Source: Metabacillus lacus
GTDB taxonomy: Bacteria > Bacillota > Bacilli > Bacillales > Bacillaceae
Reading direction: 5' to 3'
Assembly: GCF_009674805.1 (NCBI RefSeq)
Contig: NZ_WKKI01000029.1
Span: 1 to 51,050 of the forward strand
DNA: 51,050 bases
This document shows, one piece after another, positions 16,768 to 25,637 of the stretch. The notes below the pieces were generated by a model. It did not search any database and had not been told where the DNA came from. It saw nothing but the letters and a program-made list of their open reading frames with translations. Every line of letters starts with the position of its first letter. Positions within the stretch are counted from its first letter, which is position 1. The position numbers and the translations under genes are program-made.

Positions 16768-17156
16768 TTTGTTATAGTATCTCAAGGATAGTAGAACAAA
16801 ACTGCCCTCTTTGTTATAGTATCTCGCGAAAATGCGAAGATAGTAGAACAAAACCCCTCACTTTGTTATAGTATCTCAAGGATAGTAGAACAAAACCCCT
16901 CACTTTGTTATAGTATCTCAAGGATAGTAGAACAAAACAGCTCTCTTTGTTATAGTATCTTACGAAAATGCGAAGATAGTAGAACAAAACCCCTCACTTT
17001 GTTATAGTATCTCAAGGATAGTAGAACAAAACTGCCCTCTTTGTTATAGTATCTTGCGAAAATGCGAAGATAGTAGAACAAAACCCCTCTCTTTGTTATA
17101 GTATCTCGTGAAAATGCGAAGATAGTATAACAAACCCCCCCACTTTGTTATACGAT
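16768..17156. repeat. Nine-unit stem-loop array with 42/52-bp period
   Basis: The word TTTGTTATAG begins at 16768, 16810, 16862, 16904, 16946, 16998, 17040, 17092 and 17144. Each step is exactly 42 or 52 bp. Each unit has arm TTTGTTATAGTATCT and arm AGATAGTAGAACAAA (or GGATAGTAGAACAAA) around a short loop (CAAGG type) or a long loop (GCGAAAATGCGA type). The two arms pair except at two fixed mismatches. The last unit is truncated. Spacers read CCCCTCAC, CTGCCCTC or similar. There are no genes here. Confidence 0.92.
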
Positions 17157-17232
17157 CATGCCAGATAATAGACAAAAACTATCAGAAATGAAAACGACAG
17201 TAACAGCAAAGAGCCATTATCTCAATAAAGGA

Positions 17233-17323
17233 GGTTTTGGCTCTTGGTTTTGGCTCTTGGTTTTGGCTCTTGGTTTTGGCTCTTTGTTTTGGCTCTTTGT
17301 TTTGGCTCTTTGTTTTGGCTCTT
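17233..17323. repeat. 13-bp tandem repeat, seven copies
   Basis: The unit TGGTTTTGGCTCT, later TTGTTTTGGCTCT, is repeated seven times without interruption. The change of unit type occurs once, in the middle. The length is not a multiple of three, and neither strand shows a convincing gene, so it is best read as an intergenic microsatellite whose copy number may vary. Confidence 0.9.
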
Positions 17324-17530
17324 TGCATTATCATATTTGCAGCAAAATCCTTGATGCTTCATGACCCATACCAAATGTTCAGCTTGCAGACAGCGTAACC
17401 GCAACAGCCCCCTATGCCCTCTCCTGCCCTCAGCCTGAAATCTCATCTATACGTTTAGAGCCGCCGGGGACAAGGTAATGAACAAAGGTACACCTATTGA
17501 GAAATAACCAAAGAAACTGGAGGTAACCAA

Positions 17531-18508
17531 ATGAGCATTAGCATACAAAAACTTGGTCTCGGTACCGCTCCGCTTGGAAACATGTTCAGAGAGGTTCCTG
17601 AGGAAGAAGCGCTTGAAACCATTCAAACAGCCTGGGATCAGGGAATCCGTTATTTTGATACAGCTCCGTTTTATGGAGCAGGCCTGGCAGAGATCCGCCT
17701 TGGCAAGGTTCTGTCTCAATACAATAGAAGTGACTTTCTGATTGGCACAAAGGTTGGCAGGGTGATTGAAGATGAACTAGAGGAAAAAAGCGGGATGTTC
17801 GAGTTTGGGAGGAAAAATAAGATCACTACGGATTATAGTGAAGATACAACGCTCCGCTCTATTGAACAAAGCCTTGAACGATTGAATACAGACTCCCTGG
17901 ACTTTGTTTATGTGCATGATGTGTCTCCCGATTTTCTTGGGGATGAGTGGAAGTCTCAATTTGACATAGCCAAAAAAGGAGCCTTCCGCGTGCTGACCAG
18001 GCTTCGTGAGGAGGGTGTGATTCAGTCCTGGGGGCTTGGGGTCAATCGCACAGAACCGATTGAGCTTGCGATTGAACTGGAAGATCTGAAACCGGATCTT
18101 TGTCTGCAGGCTAACCGGTATACTCTTCTGGATCATGAACAGGCTCTTCAAAAGATGATGCCTGAATCCCTCCGACAACAAGTGAAAATTGTGGTGGGAG
18201 CTCCGTATGGTTCCGGTGTTTTAGCTGGAGGAGATCATTACGAATATGGGGAGATTCCAGATGACATTGCGAAGAAAAAGGAAAGAATTCAGGCGCTTGC
18301 CAATCAGCATGGAGTCAGCATGACAGCTGCGGCACTTCAATTCTCCTTTGCTCATCCGGCTGTTGAGTTTGTAATACCGGGTACCACCAGGGCTGAGCAT
18401 GTAAGGAAGAATATAGCTGCCTTCAGAGAAGAAATTCCAGCTGCATTTTGGAGTAACCTGAGGGATCAGAAACTGGTAGCGGCTAACGCACCGCTGCCAA
18501 TAGATTGA
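17531..18508 (+). CDS. Aldo/keto reductase
   Basis: A 325-residue protein of the aldo/keto reductase superfamily, in the subgroup of D-threo-aldose/L-fucose and pyridoxal dehydrogenases by overall look. The catalytic tetrad is visible as Asp43 and Tyr48 (YFDTAPFYGAG), Lys74 (LIGTKVGR) and His129 (VYVHDVSPD). The NADP-binding end is present as VIPGTTRAEHVRKNI. The enzyme is cytoplasmic. The ATG follows CTGGAGGTAACCAA. It is a single gene between a repeat region and a terminator shared with pepA. The natural substrate is unknown. Confidence 0.88.
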   Translation: MSISIQKLGLGTAPLGNMFREVPEEEALETIQTAWDQGIRYFDTAPFYGAGLAEIRLGKVLSQYNRSDFLIGTKVGRVIEDELEEKSGMFEFGRKNKITTDYSEDTTLRSIEQSLERLNTDSLDFVYVHDVSPDFLGDEWKSQFDIAKKGAFRVLTRLREEGVIQSWGLGVNRTEPIELAIELEDLKPDLCLQANRYTLLDHEQALQKMMPESLRQQVKIVVGAPYGSGVLAGGDHYEYGEIPDDIAKKKERIQALANQHGVSMTAAALQFSFAHPAVEFVIPGTTRAEHVRKNIAAFREEIPAAFWSNLRDQKLVAANAPLPID

Positions 18509-18532
18509 CTCACATATTCATATGATCATAAG

Positions 18533-18586
18533 AAAATCCGGAGGAAAGCTGCAGGTACTGCTTCTGCCTTTTCTCCGGATTTTTTG
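18533..18586. terminator. Bidirectional terminator between the aldo/keto reductase and pepA
   Basis: AAAATCCGGAG (18533-18543) pairs with CTCCGGATTTT (18573-18583), flanked by A and T runs. It lies between two convergent genes. Confidence 0.8.
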
Positions 18587-18615
18587 TCATTGCTAGTAAT
18601 ACCTATCTATATCAT

Positions 18616-20124
18616 TTATTTTTCTGAAAGCTTTTCTGGCTGAAAAACTTCCACAAACGAAGCCAGTGTGCGGACCATAACCCCTGTGGCACCTGATGGT
18701 CCCAGTTCTGCCGCTTTAGACGTGGTTGCCGTACCGGCAATGTCTAAGTGAACCCATGGCGTGTTCTCTGCAAACTCACCAATAAATGCGCCAGCCATGA
18801 TGGCATGACCCTCTCTTCCCGGTGAATTATTGAGATCTGCCATTTTGCTGTTTCTTACTTTTTGTTTATCTTTTTCTGTAATTGGAAGCTGCCAGATTGG
18901 TTCTCCGCACTCTTCGCCGGCGCTTTTCACGATCTCAAACAATTCTGGGCTGTTTGTCATGGCACCGGTCATCTCAGATCCAAGAGCAATGATGACACCG
19001 CCGGTTAGTGTAGCAACATCGATCAGATATTCCGCTCCGTGCTGCTTGGCATAGGTAACCGCATCAGCTAATGCCAGCCTTCCTTCTGCATCAGTATTTA
19101 GAACCTCTATTGTTTTTCCATTTAAAGAAACAATCACATCATCAGGCTTGAATGCATTTCCGGAAATCATATTATCTGTTGCAGGAATAACCGCAATGAC
19201 ATTTTTTTCAGGCTTAAGCTCTCCGATAATTTCCATTGCACCTAATACAGCTGCAGCTCCGCCCATATCAGTTTTCATGCCGACAATGCCATCCTTCGGC
19301 TTGATTGAATATCCGCCAGTGTCAAAGGTAATGCCCTTGCCGACAAGTCCGATGGCATTCTCCCATGTTTCAAGGCCCTGATACTTCAGAACAATCATCT
19401 TAGGTGGTTCAGCAGAGCCCTGATTGACGGCTAGAAAAGCCCCCATTCCAAGCTTCTCCATTTCTTCTTTCTCTAATATCTCATATTGAAAGTCATATTT
19501 TTTAGCTAGATCAATTGAGTATGTTGCAAGTTCGGAAGCAGTTAGTATATTTCCAGGCATGTTTACGAGCGTTCTGGCTGAATTGGTTGCTTTGCCATAT
19601 GTATAGCCTACTTCAAGGCTAGCATGAATTTCTGCTGATTCACTTGAAGAAAATACAGTAACTGTGTCAATTTCAACAGAAGGCTCATTTGATTTTTGCT
19701 TATAGTCCTGAATTTGATAAGTTGACAGAGGCAGGGCTTCACCAAGGGCATGTGCTGCCTCCTTTTCATCCACGTTCTCTGATGTAAAGGTATCAAGCGC
19801 AATGGTAAGGTTTCTTAGTTTGCTTTTATGCAGTGTTTTAAACAGCATACCAAACGCTTCTCTGGCTCCCTCAAAGCTGTATTCGTTTTCTCTGCCCAGC
19901 CCTACGATGTAGACGCGCTTTGTTTCAAGCCTGCCCAATGTAAGGATTTTCGTTATGTCTTTGTGTTTGGAAGAGACGTCTCCTTCCTTGAGAGAAGCAG
20001 ATATCTGCCCGTCAAGCTTCTCATCAAGCTCTGCTGCAATTCCTTTGAGCTGCTGATTTTTTTGAAACATTCCTAAAACAATCGTTTCATCTTTCCAATT
20101 TAAGTATTGTTCAATTTTAAACAA
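18616..20124 (-). CDS. pepA: Leucyl aminopeptidase (M17 family)
   Basis: A 502-residue M17 aminopeptidase (YuiE in B. subtilis). It removes N-terminal residues from peptides in the cytoplasm using two metal ions. The metal-binding Lys and Asp are in [16 protein letters not shown], followed by [14 protein letters not shown]. The signature [13 protein letters not shown] lies at about residue 345. C-terminal motifs [17 protein letters not shown] and [10 protein letters not shown] complete the catalytic domain. The TTG at 20122-20124 follows GGAGGTAGCGCA. It diverges from yuiD. Confidence 0.95.
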   Translation of the reverse strand: MFKIEQYLNWKDETIVLGMFQKNQQLKGIAAELDEKLDGQISASLKEGDVSSKHKDITKILTLGRLETKRVYIVGLGRENEYSFEGAREAFGMLFKTLHKSKLRNLTIALDTFTSENVDEKEAAHALGEALPLSTYQIQDYKQKSNEPSVEIDTVTVFSSSESAEIHASLEVGYTYGKATNSARTLVNMPGNILTASELATYSIDLAKKYDFQYEILEKEEMEKLGMGAFLAVNQGSAEPPKMIVLKYQGLETWENAIGLVGKGITFDTGGYSIKPKDGIVGMKTDMGGAAAVLGAMEIIGELKPEKNVIAVIPATDNMISGNAFKPDDVIVSLNGKTIEVLNTDAEGRLALADAVTYAKQHGAEYLIDVATLTGGVIIALGSEMTGAMTNSPELFEIVKSAGEECGEPIWQLPITEKDKQKVRNSKMADLNNSPGREGHAIMAGAFIGEFAENTPWVHLDIAGTATTSKAAELGPSGATGVMVRTLASFVEVFQPEKLSEK

Positions 20125-20259
20125 TGCGCTACCTCCATTTAGTGTTTAAATTTTACTTCATCAAGGAATAAAAAAAGAAGGCTGTTTCTTCGATGTCAGA
20201 CATCAGGCAAAATAACAGAACACAAGTTATGTTATAATGTTGAAACATCCGTTAAACTT

Positions 20260-20306
20260 CGGGGCCTGCCAGCCCCTGATATAAAAGATCCATCCTTTAT
20301 ATTGTA
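20260..20306 (+). other. Two short hairpins in the yuiD leader
   Basis: GGGGC-ctgcca-GCCCC is followed by ATATAAA-gatccatcc-like loop-TTTATAT. They sit between a TATAAT at 20233-20238 and the yuiD start. No known riboswitch is recognised. This may be no more than leader structure. Confidence 0.35.
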
Positions 20307-20393
20307 GCAAATCCACTGGTTATTTTATACTTTTGGGCCTGCGAATAGAGGAATATGAAAAATTCAGGGATCCATAGAAAGGAATGTAGTTCC

Positions 20394-20876
20394 ATGGTCG
20401 AAATATTTTTAAACTTTCCGCTGATTGCATCATTATTTGCGATATTTTTCGCACAGTTCATTAAGGTGCCCATTCAGTTTGTGGCAACAAAAAAGCTGGA
20501 CTGGACACTCGTGACAAGCACCGGCGGAATGCCGAGCTCCCACTCCGCTGCCGTAACAGCACTGGCAACCGCAATTGCCCTCGAGAATGGCCTCCACTCT
20601 TCTATTTTCGCGATCTCAGCTGTATTTGCGATTATAACCATGTTTGATGCCACAGGTGTCAGACGGCATGCAGGAGAGCAGGCAACAGTGCTGAACAAGC
20701 TTGTGATTGATTTTACAAGATTTATGGAAGAAGCTAAGCACTGGCCTCAAACACAGGAACAGGAAAAGCAGAAAAAACTGAAGGAACTTCTTGGCCATAA
20801 ACCGATTGAAGTGTTCTTCGGAGGACTCACAGGCATCTTTCTTACACTCTTTCTTTACTATCTGTTTATGAGGTAG
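20394..20876 (+). CDS. yuiD: YuiD, divergent PAP2 family membrane protein (DUF212)
   Basis: A 160-residue membrane protein of the DUF212 family, distantly related to acid phosphatase/vanadium haloperoxidase proteins. STGGMPSSHSAAVTALATA is the diagnostic motif, followed by MFDATGVRRHAGEQATVLN. Four hydrophobic segments are visible. It may act on a phosphorylated lipid or similar substrate, but the function is not established. The ATG at 20394 has GAAAGGA upstream. The cobalamin-binding protein gene begins a few bases after its stop, so the two are co-transcribed. Confidence 0.88.
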   Translation: MVEIFLNFPLIASLFAIFFAQFIKVPIQFVATKKLDWTLVTSTGGMPSSHSAAVTALATAIALENGLHSSIFAISAVFAIITMFDATGVRRHAGEQATVLNKLVIDFTRFMEEAKHWPQTQEQEKQKKLKELLGHKPIEVFFGGLTGIFLTLFLYYLFMR

Positions 20877-20885
20877 GTGAACGTG

Positions 20886-21695
20886 ATGAGACTTCTTTCC
20901 CTATGCCCGAGCAACACAGAACTGGCTGCCTTTCTTGGCCTTATGCCTCACCTGGCAGGAGTGGACGATTTTTCGGACTGGCCCCAGGATGTGAATAAGC
21001 TGCCAAGACTCGGGCCGGATTTATCCATTGATATGGACCGCGTAGAGGCTTTGAAGCCTGATTTGGTACTAGCTTCGCTCAGTGTTCCCGGGATGGAACG
21101 CAATATTGAGGAACTTGAGAAAAGAAGAATTCCCCATGTGATCCTGAATCCCCAGTCTCTCAACGATATTGCAGCTGATCTTCTCACAGTAGGAAAGCTG
21201 ACTTCTACGGATGAGAAGGCATTAGAAGCAGTAAAACAATATAATGGGTACCTGGATGCTTTCCGGGAATTTTCAAAAGGAATACCCAAAAAGACAAGGA
21301 TATACATAGAATGGTGGCCCAACCCGATTTTTACGCCAGGAAGGACGAACTGGCTGACAGAAATATGTGACCTTGCAGGAGCAGAAAATATTTTTTCTGA
21401 TGTTCATCTCGCCAGTGTCCAAACTAGCTGGGCTGATGTGAGGGTAAGAAATCCGGAACATATCGGCCTTGCATGGGTAGGCGTCCAGCAAAGCAGAATG
21501 AATCCTGCTCATGTGTTAAAGCGGGAAAATAGCGGGGAGGTAGATGCTGTGCAGAACGGCAGGATATCCCTGCTGGAGGAAGAATTATACTGCAGGCCGT
21601 CTCCCAGGCTCCTATATGGACTTGAAAAGCTGGCACACCTTCTTCACCCTGAGGAAGCAAAAGCTTTAGAACCGCTGCGTTTCCAGCTATTATAA
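20886..21695 (+). CDS. Cobalamin-binding protein, BtuF-like, without signal peptide
   Basis: A 269-residue protein with the two-lobed periplasmic-binding fold of the BtuF/FecB class. MRLLSLCPSNTELAAFLGL leads straight into the first lobe, followed by VDDFSDWPQDVNKLPRLGPD, LKPDLVLASLSVPGM, and YIEWWPNPIFTPGRTNWLTE. The N-terminus has no export signal or lipobox, so the protein should stay in the cytoplasm, unlike true BtuF. The ATG at 20886 follows AGGTGAACGTG; a GTG at 20883 is an alternative. It is coupled to yuiD by 9 bases. Ligand identity (cobalamin or a related corrinoid) rests on family resemblance. Confidence 0.78.
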   Translation: MRLLSLCPSNTELAAFLGLMPHLAGVDDFSDWPQDVNKLPRLGPDLSIDMDRVEALKPDLVLASLSVPGMERNIEELEKRRIPHVILNPQSLNDIAADLLTVGKLTSTDEKALEAVKQYNGYLDAFREFSKGIPKKTRIYIEWWPNPIFTPGRTNWLTEICDLAGAENIFSDVHLASVQTSWADVRVRNPEHIGLAWVGVQQSRMNPAHVLKRENSGEVDAVQNGRISLLEEELYCRPSPRLLYGLEKLAHLLHPEEAKALEPLRFQLL

Positions 21696-21759
21696 AGATA
21701 GTTCTCGGCAGCGTAAAGTGAGAGACTTTTAATAAACACGCTCAAAAAGAGCATGTTTC

Positions 21760-21812
21760 AGACCGTAAACAAACTCGAGGATTTCGAGTTCGTCTGCGGT
21801 TTATTTTATTCT
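21760..21812 (+). terminator. Terminator of the yuiD operon
   Basis: AACTCGA pairs with TCGAGTT, and the outer arms ACCGTAAAC and GTCTGCGGTTT extend the stem. A T-rich tract follows. Confidence 0.7.
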
Positions 21813-21859
21813 AAAAATATAGATAGAATACCAATATGGTGGGGTTTCCCCCATTTCGA

Positions 21860-21903
21860 ATAAGACAGCGAGATGGGCTTCTCGCTGCCTTATGTCGACA
21901 ATC
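21860..21903 (-). terminator. Terminator of yuiC, also a copy of a dispersed hairpin
   Basis: GCAGCGAG, an 8-base loop and CTCGCTGT lie 5-45 bases after the yuiC stop and are followed by TTATT on the minus strand. The same hairpin with the same flank (TGTCGACAAT) recurs at 43936-43980. Confidence 0.65.
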
Positions 21904-21907
21904 TAAT

Positions 21908-22615
21908 TTAACTTTTGGTTTCAGGCTTAATAATCTGCTGCCTGAATACTTGTTTGGAAATATCTTCGTTCAATATGTTTAGTTCTTCTTCAGACAGCTT
22001 TCCGCTGCCTTCTTTAATTATGTATACATCAATCTCTTTCTTTCCCCATTGATTGAATACATCATCTACCGTTTCGTAATACAAATCAAGCTTATTTCCT
22101 TTGATGGCTCCCCCTTTATCTGCTACAACTCCATAACCGTAGCCTGGGATAAAAAGAACGGTGCCGATTGGAAATACGGTTAAATCTGCAGCGATTGTAG
22201 AGTATAAATCCCGCTTAACCTTCACTCCTGAATAGGTAATTCCGTAAACAGGATGTCCTGGATTTTTACCGGTTGATTCATAGCCGGCAGTGTAGCCTGT
22301 TGCGATCACCTTTTTGGATTTATACTTGTCCCAGTCATCTGATTCATCCAGCGTAACCGGCTTATCATTGCGTTCTCCCTGTTCAGCAGATAGCGCAGTG
22401 GCAATAAGGGAATTCATATGTAGATGCTTCGTGTTTAGACCAAGAAATCTTGCTGATAAATCATTTTCAGCAGGTGATAATTCGAAATTTTTTAATAAAC
22501 TGTTTGCCACCTCTTCCACTTCCAGCCCGGAAATGCTTTTAAAGGTGGTGGAAAGAGCGGCTAAAAATAATAACGACATAAAAAAACGCTTGGTTAAAAG
22601 GGATATCTGTTTCAT
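21908..22615 (-). CDS. yuiC: YuiC, 3D-domain cell-wall lytic enzyme
   Basis: A 235-residue protein. An N-terminal hydrophobic segment ([16 protein letters not shown]) probably anchors or exports it. A C-terminal 3D domain (about 105-200) follows: [39 protein letters not shown], and the Asp-containing [20 protein letters not shown]. YuiC of B. subtilis is a stationary-phase muralytic enzyme related to resuscitation-promoting factors, from memory of the family. The three conserved Asp residues that give the domain its name are present. The ATG follows AGGAGAGATAGGATAA-type sequence. It is upstream of nothing on the same strand until the terminator. Confidence 0.87.
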   Translation of the reverse strand: MKQISLLTKRFFMSLLFLAALSTTFKSISGLEVEEVANSLLKNFELSPAENDLSARFLGLNTKHLHMNSLIATALSAEQGERNDKPVTLDESDDWDKYKSKKVIATGYTAGYESTGKNPGHPVYGITYSGVKVKRDLYSTIAADLTVFPIGTVLFIPGYGYGVVADKGGAIKGNKLDLYYETVDDVFNQWGKKEIDVYIIKEGSGKLSEEELNILNEDISKQVFRQQIIKPETKS

Positions 22616-22774
22616 TTATCCTATCTCTCCTCTCACAAACTAATAGTTCCCACTTTTAGCAGAAAGTATTCCTGTTTAGAGATAATCCATTTATTGGAAC
22701 AGAGAAAGGGGGCTGATTTTACTCCTTATGATAAAAGAAAAACAAAAAGAGGCTCTAATGAAAGAACCTCTTGC

Positions 22775-23092
22775 TTAAAACATCTGATAGCCTCTTTTTC
22801 TCAGGGCAATCATAACAAACCCGGCTGCAATCGCGCCTGCCAGACCGCTGCAGAGAATGAGTATGTCAGCCGCAGCCAAAGATAATATTTTATCACCTAG
22901 AGCAGAGAAAGATGCACCAGGAGCTGTAAAATACTGTACCAGCCTGACGTTGTCAATAATAAGAATACAAACAATAGGATAAATAATTGCCATAATCCAA
23001 GTCATCCGCAAAAGCATATTCAATAAGAAACCGATTCCAAAAAATAAGACAAAAAATAAAAGCATTGAAATAATCAGAACAGGTATAAACAA
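22775..23092 (-). CDS. yuiB: YuiB, small membrane protein
   Basis: A 105-residue, very hydrophobic protein with three likely membrane segments: VLIISMLLFFVLFFGIGFLL, IMAIIYPIVCILIIDNV and LAAADILILCSGLAGAIAAG. It ends in a short basic tail RKRGYQMF. It matches YuiB by size, position between yuiA and yuiC, and composition. The TTG at 23090-23092 was chosen because GGAGGTGATAGGCA precedes it. No enzymatic motif is seen. Confidence 0.75.
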   Translation of the reverse strand: MFIPVLIISMLLFFVLFFGIGFLLNMLLRMTWIMAIIYPIVCILIIDNVRLVQYFTAPGASFSALGDKILSLAAADILILCSGLAGAIAAGFVMIALRKRGYQMF

Positions 23093-23167
23093 TGCCTATC
23101 ACCTCCAGTACACCCTTTTAAGTGTACTGAAGAAGCAATAGACAGTCAATTTCAAAAAGTGAACATT

Positions 23168-23293
23168 TTATGTCTTCAGTTTTCCTGAACCATTGCAGCA
23201 ATCACATGTTTCTGATCCGCCAAGCAGCAATTGAAAATACCCTTTTCCTGAACAATATGGACAGTCTTTGCTTTCCGTTTTCACTGTAGACAT
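23168..23293 (-). CDS. yuiA: YuiA, small zinc-finger-like protein
   Basis: A 41-residue protein with two DnaJ-type Cys motifs: CPYCSGKGYF at residues 11-20 and CDCCNGSGK near 30-38. Four of these cysteines probably bind one zinc ion. The ATG follows AAAAGGAGAGAGGGAG. Its place next to yuiB matches B. subtilis. It lacks any other domain, and its partner is unknown. Confidence 0.8.
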   Translation of the reverse strand: MSTVKTESKDCPYCSGKGYFQLLLGGSETCDCCNGSGKLKT

Positions 23294-23452
23294 CTCCCTC
23301 TCTCCTTTTAAGTAGAATTCGCTTTGTTTTTTGATACTATACCAGACAAAGCTGTCAATAATAAAGGGAGAAAATCCTACAGAAAATCTCATGTAAGCGA
23401 ATTCATCTTTTAATATCTTCCTCATACTCTAATTATCATATTATTTTGAAAA

Positions 23453-23932
23453 TTATAAAAATAATGTGTAACTGCTGTATCCAAACTGCTTTCCGGGGTC
23501 TGCATCATCTATAAGATGAAGTTCCTTGTATACTCCCTGTTTGGCAAAATGTACAAGCAGCAACGATGAAGAAGGATCTTGCCCTAATTTTGCAGGAGAT
23601 AAGAATTGAACGTCCTCCAGTTCATCTTCCTGTACCGTGATTTCACTGCTTTTCGCACTCAGCTTGAAGATGATCATATTGTCGCTGATTTTCTCCAAGA
23701 GCACACCTGAGCGGACACCGATTATTCCGTCAATACTGGCTTCTACGCCTGTTTCTTCTCTGATTTCTCTTAATACTGCTTCATGCAGCGTTTCCGCTTC
23801 ATCTACAAATCCTGCAGGAAAAGACCACTGTCCCTTCAAGCCTCCATATTTCTTCTTTACAACCAGCCATTCACCTTTTTCATTTGTAACCAAGCCTGAA
23901 ACTCCAAGCCAAATGTTCCCCCTCTTACCCAT
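23453..23932 (-). CDS. Nudix hydrolase
   Basis: A 159-residue protein with a complete Nudix box at residues 41-63 (G-x5-E-x7-REIREE-x-G). It hydrolyses a nucleoside diphosphate linked to another group, with Mg2+ at the Glu residues. The N-terminus IWLGVSGLVTNEKGEWLVV is typical. The ATG at 23930-23932 follows GGGAAGGAAACGT; upstream in-frame starts lack a site. It lies between yuiA and yumB on the same strand, separated from yumB by a terminator. The substrate is unknown. Confidence 0.87.
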   Translation of the reverse strand: MGKRGNIWLGVSGLVTNEKGEWLVVKKKYGGLKGQWSFPAGFVDEAETLHEAVLREIREETGVEASIDGIIGVRSGVLLEKISDNMIIFKLSAKSSEITVQEDELEDVQFLSPAKLGQDPSSSLLLVHFAKQGVYKELHLIDDADPGKQFGYSSYTLFL

Positions 23933-24013
23933 ACGTTTCCTTCCCTTCTTCTTCGCACACATATCTCTGAACTCTTTCATCGAAAAGAAAACGGATCTGT
24001 CCGAAGACTATAT

Positions 24014-24050
24014 AAAAAAAAGACAAAAGCACAGGCTCTTGTCTTTTTTA
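24014..24050 (-). terminator. Terminator of yumB
   Basis: On the minus strand AAAGACAAGAG and CTTTTGTCTTTTTTTT flank a short loop, starting 10 bases after the yumB stop. Confidence 0.85.
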
Positions 24051-24058
24051 AATTTCTA

Positions 24059-25270
24059 TTAAAAGAATTTGAACTTTCCTTTTTTCAGAACAAGTCCAGG
24101 TCCGCCAACCATAAACAGTGAGCGGTTATCAATCATTTTCTTCATAAATGAAGCTTTTGAACCTACCATCTTCTTGCCGAACGCAACACCAACTGCATCA
24201 TCTTCACCAAGTGAAGCTACAGTACCTTTAATGTCCGGTTTGAACTCTGTAAGCTCTCCGCCTCTGATGAGTGCAGACAGATTTTTAGCAGCCGTTTCAC
24301 CCTGCTGCATCGCAATTTGTGCTGTTGGAGGATAAGGACGGTTAATTTCTTCATTAATAATTAGTGAACAGTCACCAATAATGAAGACATTTTCAAATCC
24401 AGGTACACGCAGATCAGCATTAACTTTCACACGGCCTCTCATGTTTTCAAAGCCTGCTTCTTCTACAATGCTGTTTCCTCTGACACCCGCAGCCCATACA
24501 ACTGTTTCTGCAGAGATTTCTTCAACCTGCTCGTCCTTTGCAACTACGATGCCTGTTTCAGTTGCTTCTTTAATAGCAGTGCCGATCTTAAATTCTACAC
24601 CTTTGCGCTGAAGATGGTTCACTGCATAATCAACAAGTTCCGGATCAAAGCCTGGAAGAGCTGTTGGAGCAGCCTCAACACATACAATACGCACTTTCTT
24701 AGCATCAATATCATATTCACGGCAAAGCTCAGGAACACGGTTTGCAAGCTCTCCCAGGAATTCAATTCCTGTAAATCCTGCTCCGCCGACAACAATCGTC
24801 AGGCGCTCATCGCGTCTAGGCTTTTCAGTGTTATACGTAGCGAATTGATATTCAATATGCTCGCGCAGCTGGCGGGAAGAATTAATATTGGAAATAGAGA
24901 AGGCAAACTCTTTAAGGCCTTTAATGCCAAACGTTTCCGGATGAGAGCCAAGAGAGATAACCAGGTAATCATAATCCAGCTCGCCATTTTCGAGTACGAT
25001 TTTTTGCTCATCTTTATTAATAGAAACAACGGTATCCTGCACAAAATTTACTCTGCTGGCATTGATTACACTCTTGATGTCATAACGGCAGCGGTCATGG
25101 TGTAAAGTACCTGCAGATGCTTCATGCAGCCATGTAGTCTCATAATGGTAATCATTTTTGTTCACTAACGTAATTTCTGCTTCGCTGACACCGACAGCTT
25201 TTTGAAGTCTTGTAACTGTCATAAGCCCGCCGTATCCTGCACCTAAAACCACTACTTTTGGCTTTCTCAC
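24059..25270 (-). CDS. yumB: Type II NADH dehydrogenase-like flavoprotein YumB
   Basis: A 403-residue FAD-dependent pyridine nucleotide oxidoreductase. The FAD-binding [13 protein letters not shown] is at the N-terminus. The NAD-binding loop is [20 protein letters not shown]. The late FAD-contact segment is [11 protein letters not shown], followed by the NDH-2-typical [16 protein letters not shown]. Such enzymes pass electrons from NADH to menaquinone at the membrane. The GTG at 25268-25270 was chosen because AAAGGTGG lies 8 bases upstream; a farther GTG falls inside that site. It diverges from yumC. It is one of two NDH-2-like proteins here (the other is YutJ). Confidence 0.9.
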   Translation of the reverse strand: MRKPKVVVLGAGYGGLMTVTRLQKAVGVSEAEITLVNKNDYHYETTWLHEASAGTLHHDRCRYDIKSVINASRVNFVQDTVVSINKDEQKIVLENGELDYDYLVISLGSHPETFGIKGLKEFAFSISNINSSRQLREHIEYQFATYNTEKPRRDERLTIVVGGAGFTGIEFLGELANRVPELCREYDIDAKKVRIVCVEAAPTALPGFDPELVDYAVNHLQRKGVEFKIGTAIKEATETGIVVAKDEQVEEISAETVVWAAGVRGNSIVEEAGFENMRGRVKVNADLRVPGFENVFIIGDCSLIINEEINRPYPPTAQIAMQQGETAAKNLSALIRGGELTEFKPDIKGTVASLGEDDAVGVAFGKKMVGSKASFMKKMIDNRSLFMVGGPGLVLKKGKFKFF

Positions 25271-25606
25271 GGAAACATCCACCTTTTCTGAAATATTTGG
25301 GTTATCCCTTTTTTTATAGCATCCTCTGCTATATAAGATTTTATTTTGGTTTTCTACAATTTCACAGGGTTAACCCTTTGTGAATTCCTTCACTTTCTTC
25401 TGCAAAAATCGACAAAAAACCATCATAAATAATTCATATAAAATTAATAATTATGTCTATATTACATAATATCGGTTAATATGCTTATTTTCAAGCATAA
25501 AATCACTTGTTATAACCTTAAGAATATTAAAATATTTTCATTCATGTAACGTGCTTTCCGGCTTTTTCGTTCAACCATTCGTCAAATTTTGTGGTATGAT
25601 AAAGAA

Positions 25607-25621
25607 TAAGAATAATTATCA
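25607..25621 (+). promoter_or_regulatory. Candidate Fur box upstream of yumC
   Basis: On the minus strand these 15 bases read TGATAATTATTCTTA, agreeing with the 7-1-7 Fur box TGATAATNATTATCA at all but two positions. They lie just after a TATGAT (25595-25600) and 17 bases before the yumC start. Iron control is an inference. Confidence 0.4.
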
Positions 25622-25637
25622 GTTAGGGGGACTTATC

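Noticed and set aside
16768-17156. CRISPR-like regular array
   Set aside because: The repeats are imperfect hairpins with short constant spacers (CCCCTCAC or CTGCCCTC), not unique 30-40 bp spacers, and no cas genes are present.
17158-17446. Open frames encoding Phe/Trp/Leu-rich or Lys/Gln/Pro-rich repeats
   Set aside because: They result from the 13-bp tandem repeat read in three frames. There is no start site or family resemblance.
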